Shown: piece by piece, positions 7,712-15,605 of the stretch
Layout: every line of letters begins with the position of its first letter
Numbering within the stretch: position 1 is the first letter of the stretch
From: CANNBR01 sp964604015
Lineage (GTDB): Bacteria; Babelota; Babeliae; Babelales; CAIQNR01
DNA: 62,350 bases
Assembly: GCA_964604015.1 (NCBI GenBank)
Contig: CAZRXF010000007.1
Location: 1-62,350, forward strand
Direction of reading: 5' to 3'
Program-made: the position numbers and the translations under genes
The notes under the pieces: model-generated
Told to the model about the DNA's origin: nothing
What the model saw: only the letters and a program-made list of their open reading frames with translations
Database searches by the model: none

Positions 7712-9346
7712 ATGAAGAAGTTTTACCTTATTTTTGGGACATTTGCCGCTCTCATAAGTGGCTTAGTCCTACCTGCAAGCCCACGGGAATACCAGGTGAC
7801 AATTGATACCGTTGACCCTCGATCACCAGAAGCTCTGATGAAGGCGGCTATTGCAGCAGCAGCGGCTAAGCCGTCAGTTCCTGCTCCTGTTCTTCCAAAT
7901 CCCAGCGCTACTATGCCTGCTCCTTCAGCTCCACCATTGCCGTCCTCAGGCAATACGGAGATTGCAACAAGCAGCTGGTGGGATTGGCCATCGCTTCCAA
8001 AAATCTCTCTCCCAACTCTTTCACTCCCAAAAATTTCCCTTCCGGAGATTTCTTTCAGCCCCTCTCGTCTAGCTCAAACTACCTGGTCCTATACAAAGAA
8101 ACCTTTAGCTTGCCTTGCAGCAGCCTACATTTTAAAACGAAATTTTTCTGAAAACGTCCAGCGAACTGGCCACAGTGCACACCTGACACAACAAGACAAC
8201 ATTACTGCTCTCAATCTCACCATCACCATTCGCAAAAATGGATGGTGTGATACGGCAACATTCGCAATCAATGTAGGAGATGATCCTGATGCCGGCTACC
8301 ATGCATTTCAAGCATTGCTCAACAACAACCTGACAGATGGACAAAAAAATACTGTGCACTATGCACCTGCACCTGCAGGAAACGTTGCGATATTAGAACA
8401 GAATGAAACGTACCGCATTTCCATTGAAGGAACCGTTACGTATCAGCATTTTGGAGAGTTCACTCTCACAAAAGAAACTACCGTTGAAACAGTACAATTT
8501 GGTCGTCCAGAAAACGTTCTCGCAGTTGCTGCCGAACAACAGGGTGATAGTGAAAGCGAAGAAGAGTCTGGTAGTGAAGAAGGTACTGGGGATGAAGAAG
8601 AGTCTGATAGTGAGGATGAAGATGCTAATGAAGCTCTCCCAAATCAACCGAGAAACAAAGGAGAATGGATACAAAATTTATGGAAAAAACTCGTTGCCGC
8701 ACGTATCACACCCATCTGGCAACCTCTTCCGCTCGACCTTGTTCCAGCAACAGGCACGACAACGTACCGCACAACTATCTCTTACCAAGGAGAAGTAAAA
8801 GGCTTTGCAATCCGAGGAGTACGCTTTGACCTTTCAAATGAAATCTGCACGCTTGAAGCCTCTTCATTACCAGGATTGAAAGGGAAGATTATCGATGCTT
8901 TAGCTGACCACATACTTCCTGGACGGCCCCAGCTCTTGCAAGTACAACTCTCAATCATCACGCCAAAAGATCGATTCGTCAGCATGCCCATCCAGATAGC
9001 ACTCGATACACCACATGATGAAGCCTTTGTTATTCGAATTCCAGCATTTCCTGCTCACAATCTTATTCCCCCAATTCCCGCACCTTTTATTCATAACCCT
9101 CATGAACAACAACAACGTGCAGCAGCACTCTGGCGACCAAATTTTGAACCTGTCTGCGGAGTCGTGAATGATCTTCCACAAGAACCTTGGACAAGTGAAA
9201 AAATTGCCAAACGGATTGGGATATCCATTATCTTCCTTTTTGCATCGTGGAAGCTCTTTCCAAAATTGGCTGACGGAACACGAGTTTTTTCAGGAGCTTG
9301 TGGAGATTTTTTAACGGGAGCACGTAGTACTCTGTCGTTTCAGTAA
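7712..9346 (+). CDS. secreted hypothetical protein with SLPKI repeats, acidic linker and C-terminal hydrophobic segment
   Basis: Not recognised. The 544 residues have a signal peptide (MKKFYLIFGTFAALISGLVLPA), a Pro/Ala-rich region, and short tandem repeats around residues 92-117 of the form SLPKI/SLPTL/SLPEI. A hydrophobic segment follows near 130-142, then two beta-rich regions (about 155-270 and 340-470) joined by a highly acidic Ser/Glu/Asp linker (about 277-311). Near the end is another hydrophobic segment (about 502-517, 'IGISIIFLFASWKLFP'). The two candidate membrane segments and exposed acidic linker suggest an envelope or surface protein. It has its own promoter and terminator. No family could be assigned. 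Confidence 0.85.
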   Translation: MKKFYLIFGTFAALISGLVLPASPREYQVTIDTVDPRSPEALMKAAIAAAAAKPSVPAPVLPNPSATMPAPSAPPLPSSGNTEIATSSWWDWPSLPKISLPTLSLPKISLPEISFSPSRLAQTTWSYTKKPLACLAAAYILKRNFSENVQRTGHSAHLTQQDNITALNLTITIRKNGWCDTATFAINVGDDPDAGYHAFQALLNNNLTDGQKNTVHYAPAPAGNVAILEQNETYRISIEGTVTYQHFGEFTLTKETTVETVQFGRPENVLAVAAEQQGDSESEEESGSEEGTGDEEESDSEDEDANEALPNQPRNKGEWIQNLWKKLVAARITPIWQPLPLDLVPATGTTTYRTTISYQGEVKGFAIRGVRFDLSNEICTLEASSLPGLKGKIIDALADHILPGRPQLLQVQLSIITPKDRFVSMPIQIALDTPHDEAFVIRIPAFPAHNLIPPIPAPFIHNPHEQQQRAAALWRPNFEPVCGVVNDLPQEPWTSEKIAKRIGISIIFLFASWKLFPKLADGTRVFSGACGDFLTGARSTLSFQ

Positions 9347-9365
9347 ATCATACCTATTTGCAAGT

Positions 9366-9397
9366 AAAAGGCCGGACTCATTCGTCTGGCCTTTTTT
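9366..9397 (+). terminator. rho-independent terminator after 7712-9346
   Basis: AAAAGGCCGGAC (9366-9377) pairs with GTCTGGCCTTTT (9384-9395), 11 of 12, with a six-base loop and a T run. Confidence 0.85.
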
Positions 9398-9498
9398 ATG
9401 ATCCTCAGCTTTTGCCCCAACCGTTGAGTTTGTCCGTTTTCACATTCTACGCTCCTCAGGAAATGCAATACTCATCACTTCCTACACAAGGAGCCTTT

Positions 9499-10764
9499 AT
9501 GAAAACAAAGAAGCTTTCGCTACTTCCCCTCAGCCTCGTACTACTTGGGTCTTTTCAAGACACACGGTGTCCCCTGATTGGAGAGGATCGTATGAATGAT
9601 TCTGCGGGGGACCTTCTCACCGTTCGCCACCGAGAAGTAAAAGAAGGGCCGAGACATATTGAACCAGGCCCACAAAGACCATTTACGACACAAGTTGATA
9701 TGAGTTCAGTAAAACCGGAAAAATTTGATCCGCTTCATCACGCATACTCACCTGAAGCACGTGGACATCACATACTTCAAATTGCTCTCCATGATGACGA
9801 TTACGCCCTGTTAAGCCCTGACGATATTGCGGCGTTAAAAAAACAATGGGAGAGTTCCAGGAATTCCATAACGCGCATCCCGGTAACAGAGCCCTATCAC
9901 ACGGAAATAGAAGGCTTTATTGATGCCTACGATACTTTTTTAGCAATTTTTAAGAGACAACTTCTTAACAAAGGAGTTTCAGAAAAAGATGCTACTGCAC
10001 TTACCCGCAATTTCCGTTCCTATCTTGCAGGACAAATACGACTAATTAGCAAACAAGGAATTAACTTTATTCAAGCAGATGACAATACCGCCCCCACAGA
10101 TATTATCGGGCTCCTCAAACAAGCAAAATCAGATATGAATGAGGCAGTAAAAGATCCCCAACAAGCACTTGCGCGACTAAAAGAAGCACAGGAAGCATAT
10201 GCAGCACGGATACGAGCACAGGAAGAAGCAAGAAAACCAGTAGTTCCTCAAAAACCTCAATTGACCCAAATCGCTTTGGCAAAAGGTAAGGCGTCAAAAC
10301 TCCGTTCTGACCTCGCAGCGCAACTGAAATTACTCGAACCCTCAGAAAGTGAGATCGACCTCATTAACGAAAAAATTATTAAGCCTCTCAATGCAGCGCT
10401 TGGCAAGAAAGGTGCCAACCAACAAAAGGCAGTACAAACAGCACTTGCCCGATTAGATGTATTTTTACAATTGCGTGGACAGCAAAAAAGATTCACTGAT
10501 CTGTGCATTGGATATAGAAAGGAAATCGAGGCATTCTCTAAGGCGAATCGTTCAGAAAAAGTGCAGATGGCCGGTGGTACTTTCATGAGAACTATGAGAA
10601 CCCAACAAACAGCAATCGCCGAGTTTATTAAAACGGCCTCTCTCGATGACCTGCAAGCAAGCAAAACCCTCGAAGAGTTAGAGGGGAAATCGGCTGCACT
10701 AATTGCAGACGCGTATCAAACATTCCTCAAAACACCTACAAAAACCACACAACCACGCTCCTAG
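9499..10764 (+). CDS. secreted helical hypothetical protein
   Basis: Not recognised. The start at ATG 9499 (421 residues) is chosen over GTG/TTG-type starts back to 9358. It has AAGGAG at 9488-9493, it begins a short signal-like segment (MKTKKLSLLPLSLVLLGSFQ), and the preceding terminator lies inside the longer frame. The remainder is charged and mostly helical: an N-terminal His/Pro-rich part, 'SPDDIAALKKQWESS', an Ala/Glu/Arg helix around residues 210-250, and a C-terminal helical domain. A perfect hairpin terminator follows. The architecture (signal peptide, short disordered part, long helices) matches the other island genes, but I found no shared module. Confidence 0.82.
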   Translation: MKTKKLSLLPLSLVLLGSFQDTRCPLIGEDRMNDSAGDLLTVRHREVKEGPRHIEPGPQRPFTTQVDMSSVKPEKFDPLHHAYSPEARGHHILQIALHDDDYALLSPDDIAALKKQWESSRNSITRIPVTEPYHTEIEGFIDAYDTFLAIFKRQLLNKGVSEKDATALTRNFRSYLAGQIRLISKQGINFIQADDNTAPTDIIGLLKQAKSDMNEAVKDPQQALARLKEAQEAYAARIRAQEEARKPVVPQKPQLTQIALAKGKASKLRSDLAAQLKLLEPSESEIDLINEKIIKPLNAALGKKGANQQKAVQTALARLDVFLQLRGQQKRFTDLCIGYRKEIEAFSKANRSEKVQMAGGTFMRTMRTQQTAIAEFIKTASLDDLQASKTLEELEGKSAALIADAYQTFLKTPTKTTQPRS

Positions 10765-10773
10765 ATAATCCAA

Positions 10774-10815
10774 TGCCTGTGGGTTCGATTATGTGCCCAC
10801 AGGCACTATTTTTTT
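10774..10815 (+). terminator. rho-independent terminator after 9499-10764
   Basis: TGCCTGTGGG (10774-10783) pairs perfectly with CCCACAGGCA (10796-10805) over a 12-base loop, followed by a T run to 10815. Confidence 0.9.
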
Positions 10816-10866
10816 GGCTCTTTAAGCCCGATAAGCTTAACCACTGACCTTACCCCTTTCAAACGC

Positions 10867-10896
10867 TTGTTTTTACTGCCCATAAGCTGATATTAT
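10867..10896 (+). promoter_or_regulatory. predicted promoter for the 10946-12076 gene pair
   Basis: TTGTTT and TATTAT are separated by 18 bases, with the start codon 50 bases further on. Seen by eye. Confidence 0.5.
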
Positions 10897-10945
10897 TACA
10901 AATAGAAACTATTGAATTCTGGTGCACGGTCACGGAGGTTTGGTC

Positions 10946-11428
10946 ATGAAACGCATTTTTCGCTTATTTTTCCTTGCAGCTTGCCTGCAAACGAGTGTGT
11001 CGTTCACGGCTGACGGTTGGCGCGGACCTGCAATGAGAAGACTGAATCCGGAAGGGTTCTACCACACTGATCAGGTGACAGGGCAACCTCGTCGACCAGA
11101 AACAAATACCCGCAATCAAGCATTACTTGCCCGTAGACGAGCACTGGAAACATTAGAACAGGCACATCGGCCCACTACTTCTTCGGATCAACGAGCAGGA
11201 AGGCCAACCATTTCTTCTGACCAGAATCAGGGAAGTCAGGTACCTGGGAGCGCTTCAACATCACTTGTTGTTGCTCCTTCACGAGACGAACTCGATCAAC
11301 TCGTGACTGTAATTGCTGATGAAGATGCAATCAGAGAGATTGCGCGGAAAGCCACACTTCAAATCCGATCTCAGGAAGAGCGAGAACAGGATATAGAAAA
11401 CAGTCGTAATAATTTTACAAACAGATAA
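10946..11428 (+). CDS. small secreted basic protein with an 11-residue tandem repeat
   Basis: Not recognised. I use ATG 10946 (160 residues) because CGGAGGT lies 7 bases upstream and the signal peptide (MKRIFRLFFLAACLQTSVSF) starts there; a GTG 24 bases earlier is in frame but has no site. The mature part is Arg/Gln/Ser-rich and looks disordered. It contains two adjacent copies of an 11-residue unit (RPTTSSDQRAG, RPTISSDQNQG) and ends in a charged helix. It is followed 21 bases later by another secreted gene and is probably co-transcribed with it. Confidence 0.8.
   Translation: MKRIFRLFFLAACLQTSVSFTADGWRGPAMRRLNPEGFYHTDQVTGQPRRPETNTRNQALLARRRALETLEQAHRPTTSSDQRAGRPTISSDQNQGSQVPGSASTSLVVAPSRDELDQLVTVIADEDAIREIARKATLQIRSQEEREQDIENSRNNFTNR
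11168..11233 (+). repeat. two tandem 33-base repeats inside the 10946 gene
   Basis: Two in-frame 33-base units encode RPTTSSDQRAG and RPTISSDQNQG (8 of 11 residues identical). Confidence 0.7.
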
Positions 11429-11449
11429 CCAAACATGGAGGTTACTTTT

Positions 11450-12076
11450 ATGAAACGTATCATAACACTGGAGCTACTTATCGCTTGTTGTATGGTCACC
11501 GGTACCGTATCGGCAGCAGGAAGAGTTGAATTCGAAGATAGAATGAATACATCAATACAAGGTCAAGGAATCCAACCACGTCGAGATCTTACTCAAGCAG
11601 AAAAAAATGAGGCGTACAACATTACCCAAGAGGTACATGCTATTACGAGCAAACTACCCCGAGACCGATTTTCCCCACGATCTCGCGCAAGAAGCAGCTC
11701 TGTTTCTTCAGGGTCAGTAACCCCAACTTCTGCAGTTCCAGATGAAGGAGTTTTTATTGAAAGTCCACGTCCTTCAGAACCTTTGAGCACCAAAGAAGCT
11801 GTTGCTATTAAAGCCGAAGCAACACGACATGAAGTAAGAGATGATGGCAGTGCCCCAATCCCGATCGATGAACGAGTCGCTCACGAAATGAAATGGTACA
11901 CAAATCTTGTTACCACCACAGAACTATTCGACAATCTAAGCCCTGCACAACGCGAAAAGCTTCTACAAGATATCGCAGACACAACGCCCGATGAAGCAGG
12001 AATAAAGCATCTTGAACAGACCATTGAGAGAGCAAAACAGTTAGTCTTCGATAACAGATACTCAAAGAAAAAATAA
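11450..12076 (+). CDS. small secreted hypothetical protein
   Basis: Not recognised. It has 208 residues from ATG 11450. An in-frame ATG 15 bases earlier (11435) overlaps the GGAGGT ribosome-binding site and is probably not used; the same arrangement recurs before two other secreted genes. It has a signal peptide (MKRIITLELLIACCMVTGTVSA), a Ser/Arg/Pro-rich disordered middle, and a C-terminal helical region with 'SPAQREKLLQDIADTTPDEAG'. It is second in a two-gene unit with 10946-11428 and converges on ftsK across a bidirectional terminator. Confidence 0.8.
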   Translation: MKRIITLELLIACCMVTGTVSAAGRVEFEDRMNTSIQGQGIQPRRDLTQAEKNEAYNITQEVHAITSKLPRDRFSPRSRARSSSVSSGSVTPTSAVPDEGVFIESPRPSEPLSTKEAVAIKAEATRHEVRDDGSAPIPIDERVAHEMKWYTNLVTTTELFDNLSPAQREKLLQDIADTTPDEAGIKHLEQTIERAKQLVFDNRYSKKK

Positions 12077-12079
12077 GAA

Positions 12080-12108
12080 AAGGGACCCGAACTGGTCCCT
12101 TCTTTTTT
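12080..12108 (+). terminator. bidirectional terminator between the 11450 gene and ftsK
   Basis: AAGGGACC (12080-12087) pairs with GGTCCCTT (12094-12101). T-rich sequence follows on the plus strand and A-rich sequence precedes it, so it can serve both converging genes. Confidence 0.8.
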
Positions 12109-12111
12109 ACC

Positions 12112-14379
12112 TTATCGAATAACTTTACGCATCTTGGATCCATCAGCCGGCATCACCTTTCCCTGCATTTCAAGAAGTTCAATAACACGAGCTGACCGGT
12201 TGTAGCCAATCTTAAAGCGCCGCTGCAGCAGTGAAATAGAAACCTCATCAATCGTTTGCAAGTACTGAATGATTTCCTGCAGCAGTGGTTCTTGTAGTTC
12301 TTGGTGCTGATGCTGATACAAATCAACCGCTTCTTGTAAATCAACATACTCAGATTTTTGTTGTGCCCGTAGGTGATCGGTCACCTTTTTAATTTCAGCA
12401 TCACTTACATACGCTCCGTGCACACGGCGAATACGGGCACTTTGCGCATCCATAAAAAGCATGTCCCCTTTTCCTAACAGACTTTCTGCCCCACCCTGAT
12501 CAAGGATCGTTCGTGAGTCTATTTTCGATGTTAACCGAAACGATATTCTGCTTGGAAAATTCACTTTAATAACCCCCGTTACCACATCAACTGACGGCCG
12601 TTGCGTTGCAACAATAAGATGAATACCGGCAGCACGAGCCATTTGCGCAAGACGCGCAATACCTTCTTCACTTTCCTTTCCTGCCACCATCATCAGATCA
12701 GCGAGCTCATCAATCATTAAAACAATATAAGGAAGTTCATCTTTTTTTTGTTCCTGAACGCATAGCTTTTTATATTCACTCACACTGCGCACCCCCAACT
12801 CGGCCATAAGCTGATACCGATCTTCCATCAACTTTACGAGCCAGCGCACCACAGGAGCCGCTCGGTGTGGATCAGTGATAATAGGAAACAGAAGATGAGG
12901 GATGTCATGATACGAAGCAAACTCAAGGCGTTTAGGATCAACAATAATCAGACGTAGTTCCTCAGGCGTCAGGCGACATACCAAACTCATAAGCATCGCA
13001 TTAAGCGCAATCGATTTACCTGAGCCAGTAGAACCGGCAACCAAAAGATGGGGCATATCAGCAAGATCAACAACTACTTGTGACCCAGTGGTATCTTCAC
13101 CAAGAACCAAAGGTAACGTTGCCGTACTGGTCTGATATTTTTTTGATGCAACGATATCACCCATGCGCACACTTTTGCGTTCCTTATTTGATACCTCGAA
13201 CCCAACCAATGATGTCCCAGGAATAGGGGCAACAATTCGAACACTCATTGCTTCAAGCGCTAGAGCAAGGTCTTGTTCAAGCGGTATGATCTTACTGAGC
13301 TTTGTATCAATGCCGGGCTGATACTCAAAAAGGGTTACGACTGGTCCTTTCTTAGTTCCAACAATGGTGCCATCGATTCCAAAGCGAGCTAACTTTTCTT
13401 CTAAAAGCGCAGCGCTCTGTTTGCTTCCTTCATCACTCGTTACACGCTCTTGTTTCGGAGACGCAGTAAACAGACCCGCTGGTGGTAACACAAATGCTGT
13501 TTTTTTGCTCATCTTTTTTTCATCGTAGTGCACAACCTGAGCAGAACTTGTCACCAATTCAGGGGCGGGAAGCTGTTCTTCTGTGACCACCTTATTTTTT
13601 GCAGACTCATACGCCCTTACCTTTTCTAAAGACTGCTCTTCTTGTATTGGCTCTTCTTGGTGCCCAGATGCATGTAAAAAACGCCACACCGTTCCTGCGC
13701 CTTTTTTAAGCCGCACACCCACCCAGCGAAACAACCAGACAAAAGCATGCGCTAACTGAACAACGCCACGCATCAGGGGAGCAGCCCACAACCGACGATG
13801 GCGTACCACATATGAGAGAATGTTATGAACCCAGGTAAGCATCTGAATGCCTGAAAGGCGCGAAATCAAAAGCAGTTGGCACAAAAGGATGACATACAAA
13901 AAGACCACGGCTCCTTTAACATCAAACAGCGATACGAGCCATAAAAAGCCTTTGTTGCCCAGATGTCCCCCCGCAAGCATGTACGGTTTTTGCCCAATGG
14001 CATGCACTGAAAGAAACGCACTCCAAGAAAACACTAATCCTCCGAGCGCAACAGCTCGATCAAACTCTTCTTCTACCGTTTTTTTCTGCCACAAGCAGTA
14101 GGTCACATAGACTCCAACTCCTAACAACACATACGCCGCCTTTCCCCACATATAAAAACAGAATGCCGCTACTTGCGCTCCTAACGGCCCTCCATAATTA
14201 AGCGTCGGCAAGCTTTCGGTTGAATAATAAAACCAGGAAGGATCGTGCGGATTATAGGAGAAAAACGCCACTCCCATAAAACAGGTCAACAAAGCGCTTA
14301 TCGTCGTGGAAAAATGAGAGAGTTTTGCAAGATAGGTAGCCCCTCTTTTTGAGCGGGAGCTCGTGGAACGTTGTTTCAT
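12112..14379 (-). CDS. ftsK: DNA translocase FtsK
   Basis: FtsK pumps chromosomal DNA through the division septum and couples segregation to cell division. The 755 residues show an N-terminal membrane domain with about four helices (residues ~20-190), a short linker, and a C-terminal motor with Walker A GSTGSGKS at residues 449-456 and Walker B 'VLMIDELADL' around D557/E558. A gamma winged-helix domain closes the protein ('SISLLQRRFKIGYNRSARV'). The start has a good AAAGGAG site. It lies 88 bases downstream of uppP on the same strand. Its leader carries a hairpin and a start-stop element (see 14410-14441). The linker is shorter than in E. coli FtsK, as in many small genomes. Confidence 0.97.
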   Translation of the reverse strand: MKQRSTSSRSKRGATYLAKLSHFSTTISALLTCFMGVAFFSYNPHDPSWFYYSTESLPTLNYGGPLGAQVAAFCFYMWGKAAYVLLGVGVYVTYCLWQKKTVEEEFDRAVALGGLVFSWSAFLSVHAIGQKPYMLAGGHLGNKGFLWLVSLFDVKGAVVFLYVILLCQLLLISRLSGIQMLTWVHNILSYVVRHRRLWAAPLMRGVVQLAHAFVWLFRWVGVRLKKGAGTVWRFLHASGHQEEPIQEEQSLEKVRAYESAKNKVVTEEQLPAPELVTSSAQVVHYDEKKMSKKTAFVLPPAGLFTASPKQERVTSDEGSKQSAALLEEKLARFGIDGTIVGTKKGPVVTLFEYQPGIDTKLSKIIPLEQDLALALEAMSVRIVAPIPGTSLVGFEVSNKERKSVRMGDIVASKKYQTSTATLPLVLGEDTTGSQVVVDLADMPHLLVAGSTGSGKSIALNAMLMSLVCRLTPEELRLIIVDPKRLEFASYHDIPHLLFPIITDPHRAAPVVRWLVKLMEDRYQLMAELGVRSVSEYKKLCVQEQKKDELPYIVLMIDELADLMMVAGKESEEGIARLAQMARAAGIHLIVATQRPSVDVVTGVIKVNFPSRISFRLTSKIDSRTILDQGGAESLLGKGDMLFMDAQSARIRRVHGAYVSDAEIKKVTDHLRAQQKSEYVDLQEAVDLYQHQHQELQEPLLQEIIQYLQTIDEVSISLLQRRFKIGYNRSARVIELLEMQGKVMPADGSKMRKVIR

Positions 14380-14409
14380 TACCGGTTCTCCTTTTTAGAT
14401 GGGGGGCAT

Positions 14410-14441
14410 GATCTGGCAGCAGATCGCGGCTTACATTCGTC
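14410..14441 (-). promoter_or_regulatory. ftsK leader: start-stop codon pair with Shine-Dalgarno, followed by a hairpin
   Basis: In the 88-base uppP-ftsK gap, the minus strand reads a strong AAGGAGGA followed four bases later by ATG immediately followed by TAA (14436-14431). A perfect hairpin GATCTG-CTGC-CAGATC (14425-14410) follows, and then the ftsK ribosome-binding site. The start-stop pair could load and hold a ribosome without making a peptide. It could also be chance or the remnant of an older start. Confidence 0.35.
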
Positions 14442-14467
14442 CTCCTTGTACAGGTAACAAACATTCT

Positions 14468-15256
14468 TTAGGAGTTAAAAAACAGCGCAACCATGCTTAA
14501 GAAGGCGGTATACCACGCAAACCACCATACAGTCTTTTGTTTGACCATAGCAAAAACAACAGAAAGAACGCAAAAGGAGATAACGGTAGCAGCATAGACA
14601 ACACCGTAAAATCCCGGTTCAGCCAACACCCCATACGTTTCAAGATGCCGTAGATGCCACAATGCCTGCGCACACGCCGCTCCTAAAAGTGGCATTTGTA
14701 AAAGAAACGAATAACGAAATGATCGCTCTGGCCCATAGCCCAGCCAAACAGCTGTTACAAAGGTCGTTGCAAGGCGAGAGATACCAGGAAGTAATGCACA
14801 TCCTTGCACCACGCCCAGAATAAGCGCATCAAAGAGAGAAAGCCTCCCCTTAACAGACTTTTGTGAGACCCATCGCAAAGAAAAAAGAAGGAACGTTGTA
14901 CACAGAAAACCAAACCATAATGGGAAAAAACCTGTTCCAACCGCTTTCCAAAGGTAATAGAAAAAAACAGTCACTGCATCTGCTAACGCACAGCAGGTTA
15001 TCAGACCCACAACTGATCCAAATCCTTTTTGAATGTTGCTTATCGACCGATACCAGGATCGAAAAAAGAAGACCCCTATGACAAAAATGGTTGGAATGTG
15101 AAGTAAAAAATCAAAGTCTGGGATATTGTTTTCAGGGATAGCAAGATTCAGAATATTCTGTAGAACGGGTATCCATAACATAACATTTCCCGAACTACTG
15201 ACCGGTAGAGACTCAAAAATAATTTGCATGAGTGCATATATATACAAAACCTGCAT
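14468..15256 (-). CDS. uppP: undecaprenyl-diphosphatase UppP (BacA family)
   Basis: UppP removes a phosphate from undecaprenyl pyrophosphate to recycle the lipid carrier of cell-wall synthesis in the inner membrane. The 262 residues are almost entirely membrane helices. Both family signatures are present: an N-terminal 'FESLPVSSSGNVML' (Glu and the SSSG block, about residues 14-27) and the second 'LPGISRLATT', where the usual PGxSRSGxT is slightly altered (Ser-Gly replaced by Leu-Ala) but the catalytic Ser-Arg pair is kept. It sits upstream of ftsK. The family is clear; the altered second motif lowers certainty about activity only a little. Confidence 0.88.
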   Translation of the reverse strand: MQVLYIYALMQIIFESLPVSSSGNVMLWIPVLQNILNLAIPENNIPDFDFLLHIPTIFVIGVFFFRSWYRSISNIQKGFGSVVGLITCCALADAVTVFFYYLWKAVGTGFFPLWFGFLCTTFLLFSLRWVSQKSVKGRLSLFDALILGVVQGCALLPGISRLATTFVTAVWLGYGPERSFRYSFLLQMPLLGAACAQALWHLRHLETYGVLAEPGFYGVVYAATVISFCVLSVVFAMVKQKTVWWFAWYTAFLSMVALFFNS

Positions 15257-15605
15257 GTCTACGACCTTTTTCTCTTACAGAAACACGACAATTACTGAGC
15301 AAATCGGCTCTCACCTCATGAAACCTTTACAGTAAAAACTCCCAGTGAGTATAATGGCCAATATCACGAGAGTCGAGCACGTGTAGGCTAGGTTGACTTG
15401 TAGGGTGAAATATATTAGCGTTTGCTTAACTTAAGCTGTAATGCGTAAGAAACTTCAAAAGAAAAAGTTTAACAACTTTTGTATAACGAAAGGAGAGGAT
15501 TGCCATAAAACAAGGAAGAACATTGATTCTTCAAATTCTATCTCAGCAATTGTTGTGGTAATTAAAAAGTTTCAGTCCTAACGGACATGAAAAGGAGTAA
15601 AACAA
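15257..15605 (+). other. 349-base gap: long leader of the 15606 outer-membrane gene
   Basis: No gene is supported here. It holds a good promoter (15326-15355) reading away from uppP, giving a leader of about 245 bases. Within it are a hairpin AAAAGTT-TAAC-AACTTTT (15463-15480), a GGAGAGGA element at about 15491 not followed by a usable start (the frame after it begins with ATT and runs 20 codons), and a small GTCC/GGAC hairpin just before the AAGGAG site of the gene. Such a long structured leader may control a highly expressed envelope protein. Confidence 0.45.
15326..15355 (+). promoter_or_regulatory. predicted sigma-70 promoter for the 15606 outer-membrane protein
   Basis: TTTACA and TATAAT are separated by 18 bases. 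The position implies a leader of roughly 245 bases before ATG 15606. Confidence 0.55.

Noticed and set aside
15510..15572. 20-codon leader frame before the outer-membrane gene at 15606
   Set aside because: It would need an ATT or ATA start; there is a Shine-Dalgarno-like element but no usual start codon, so it is not called as a gene.
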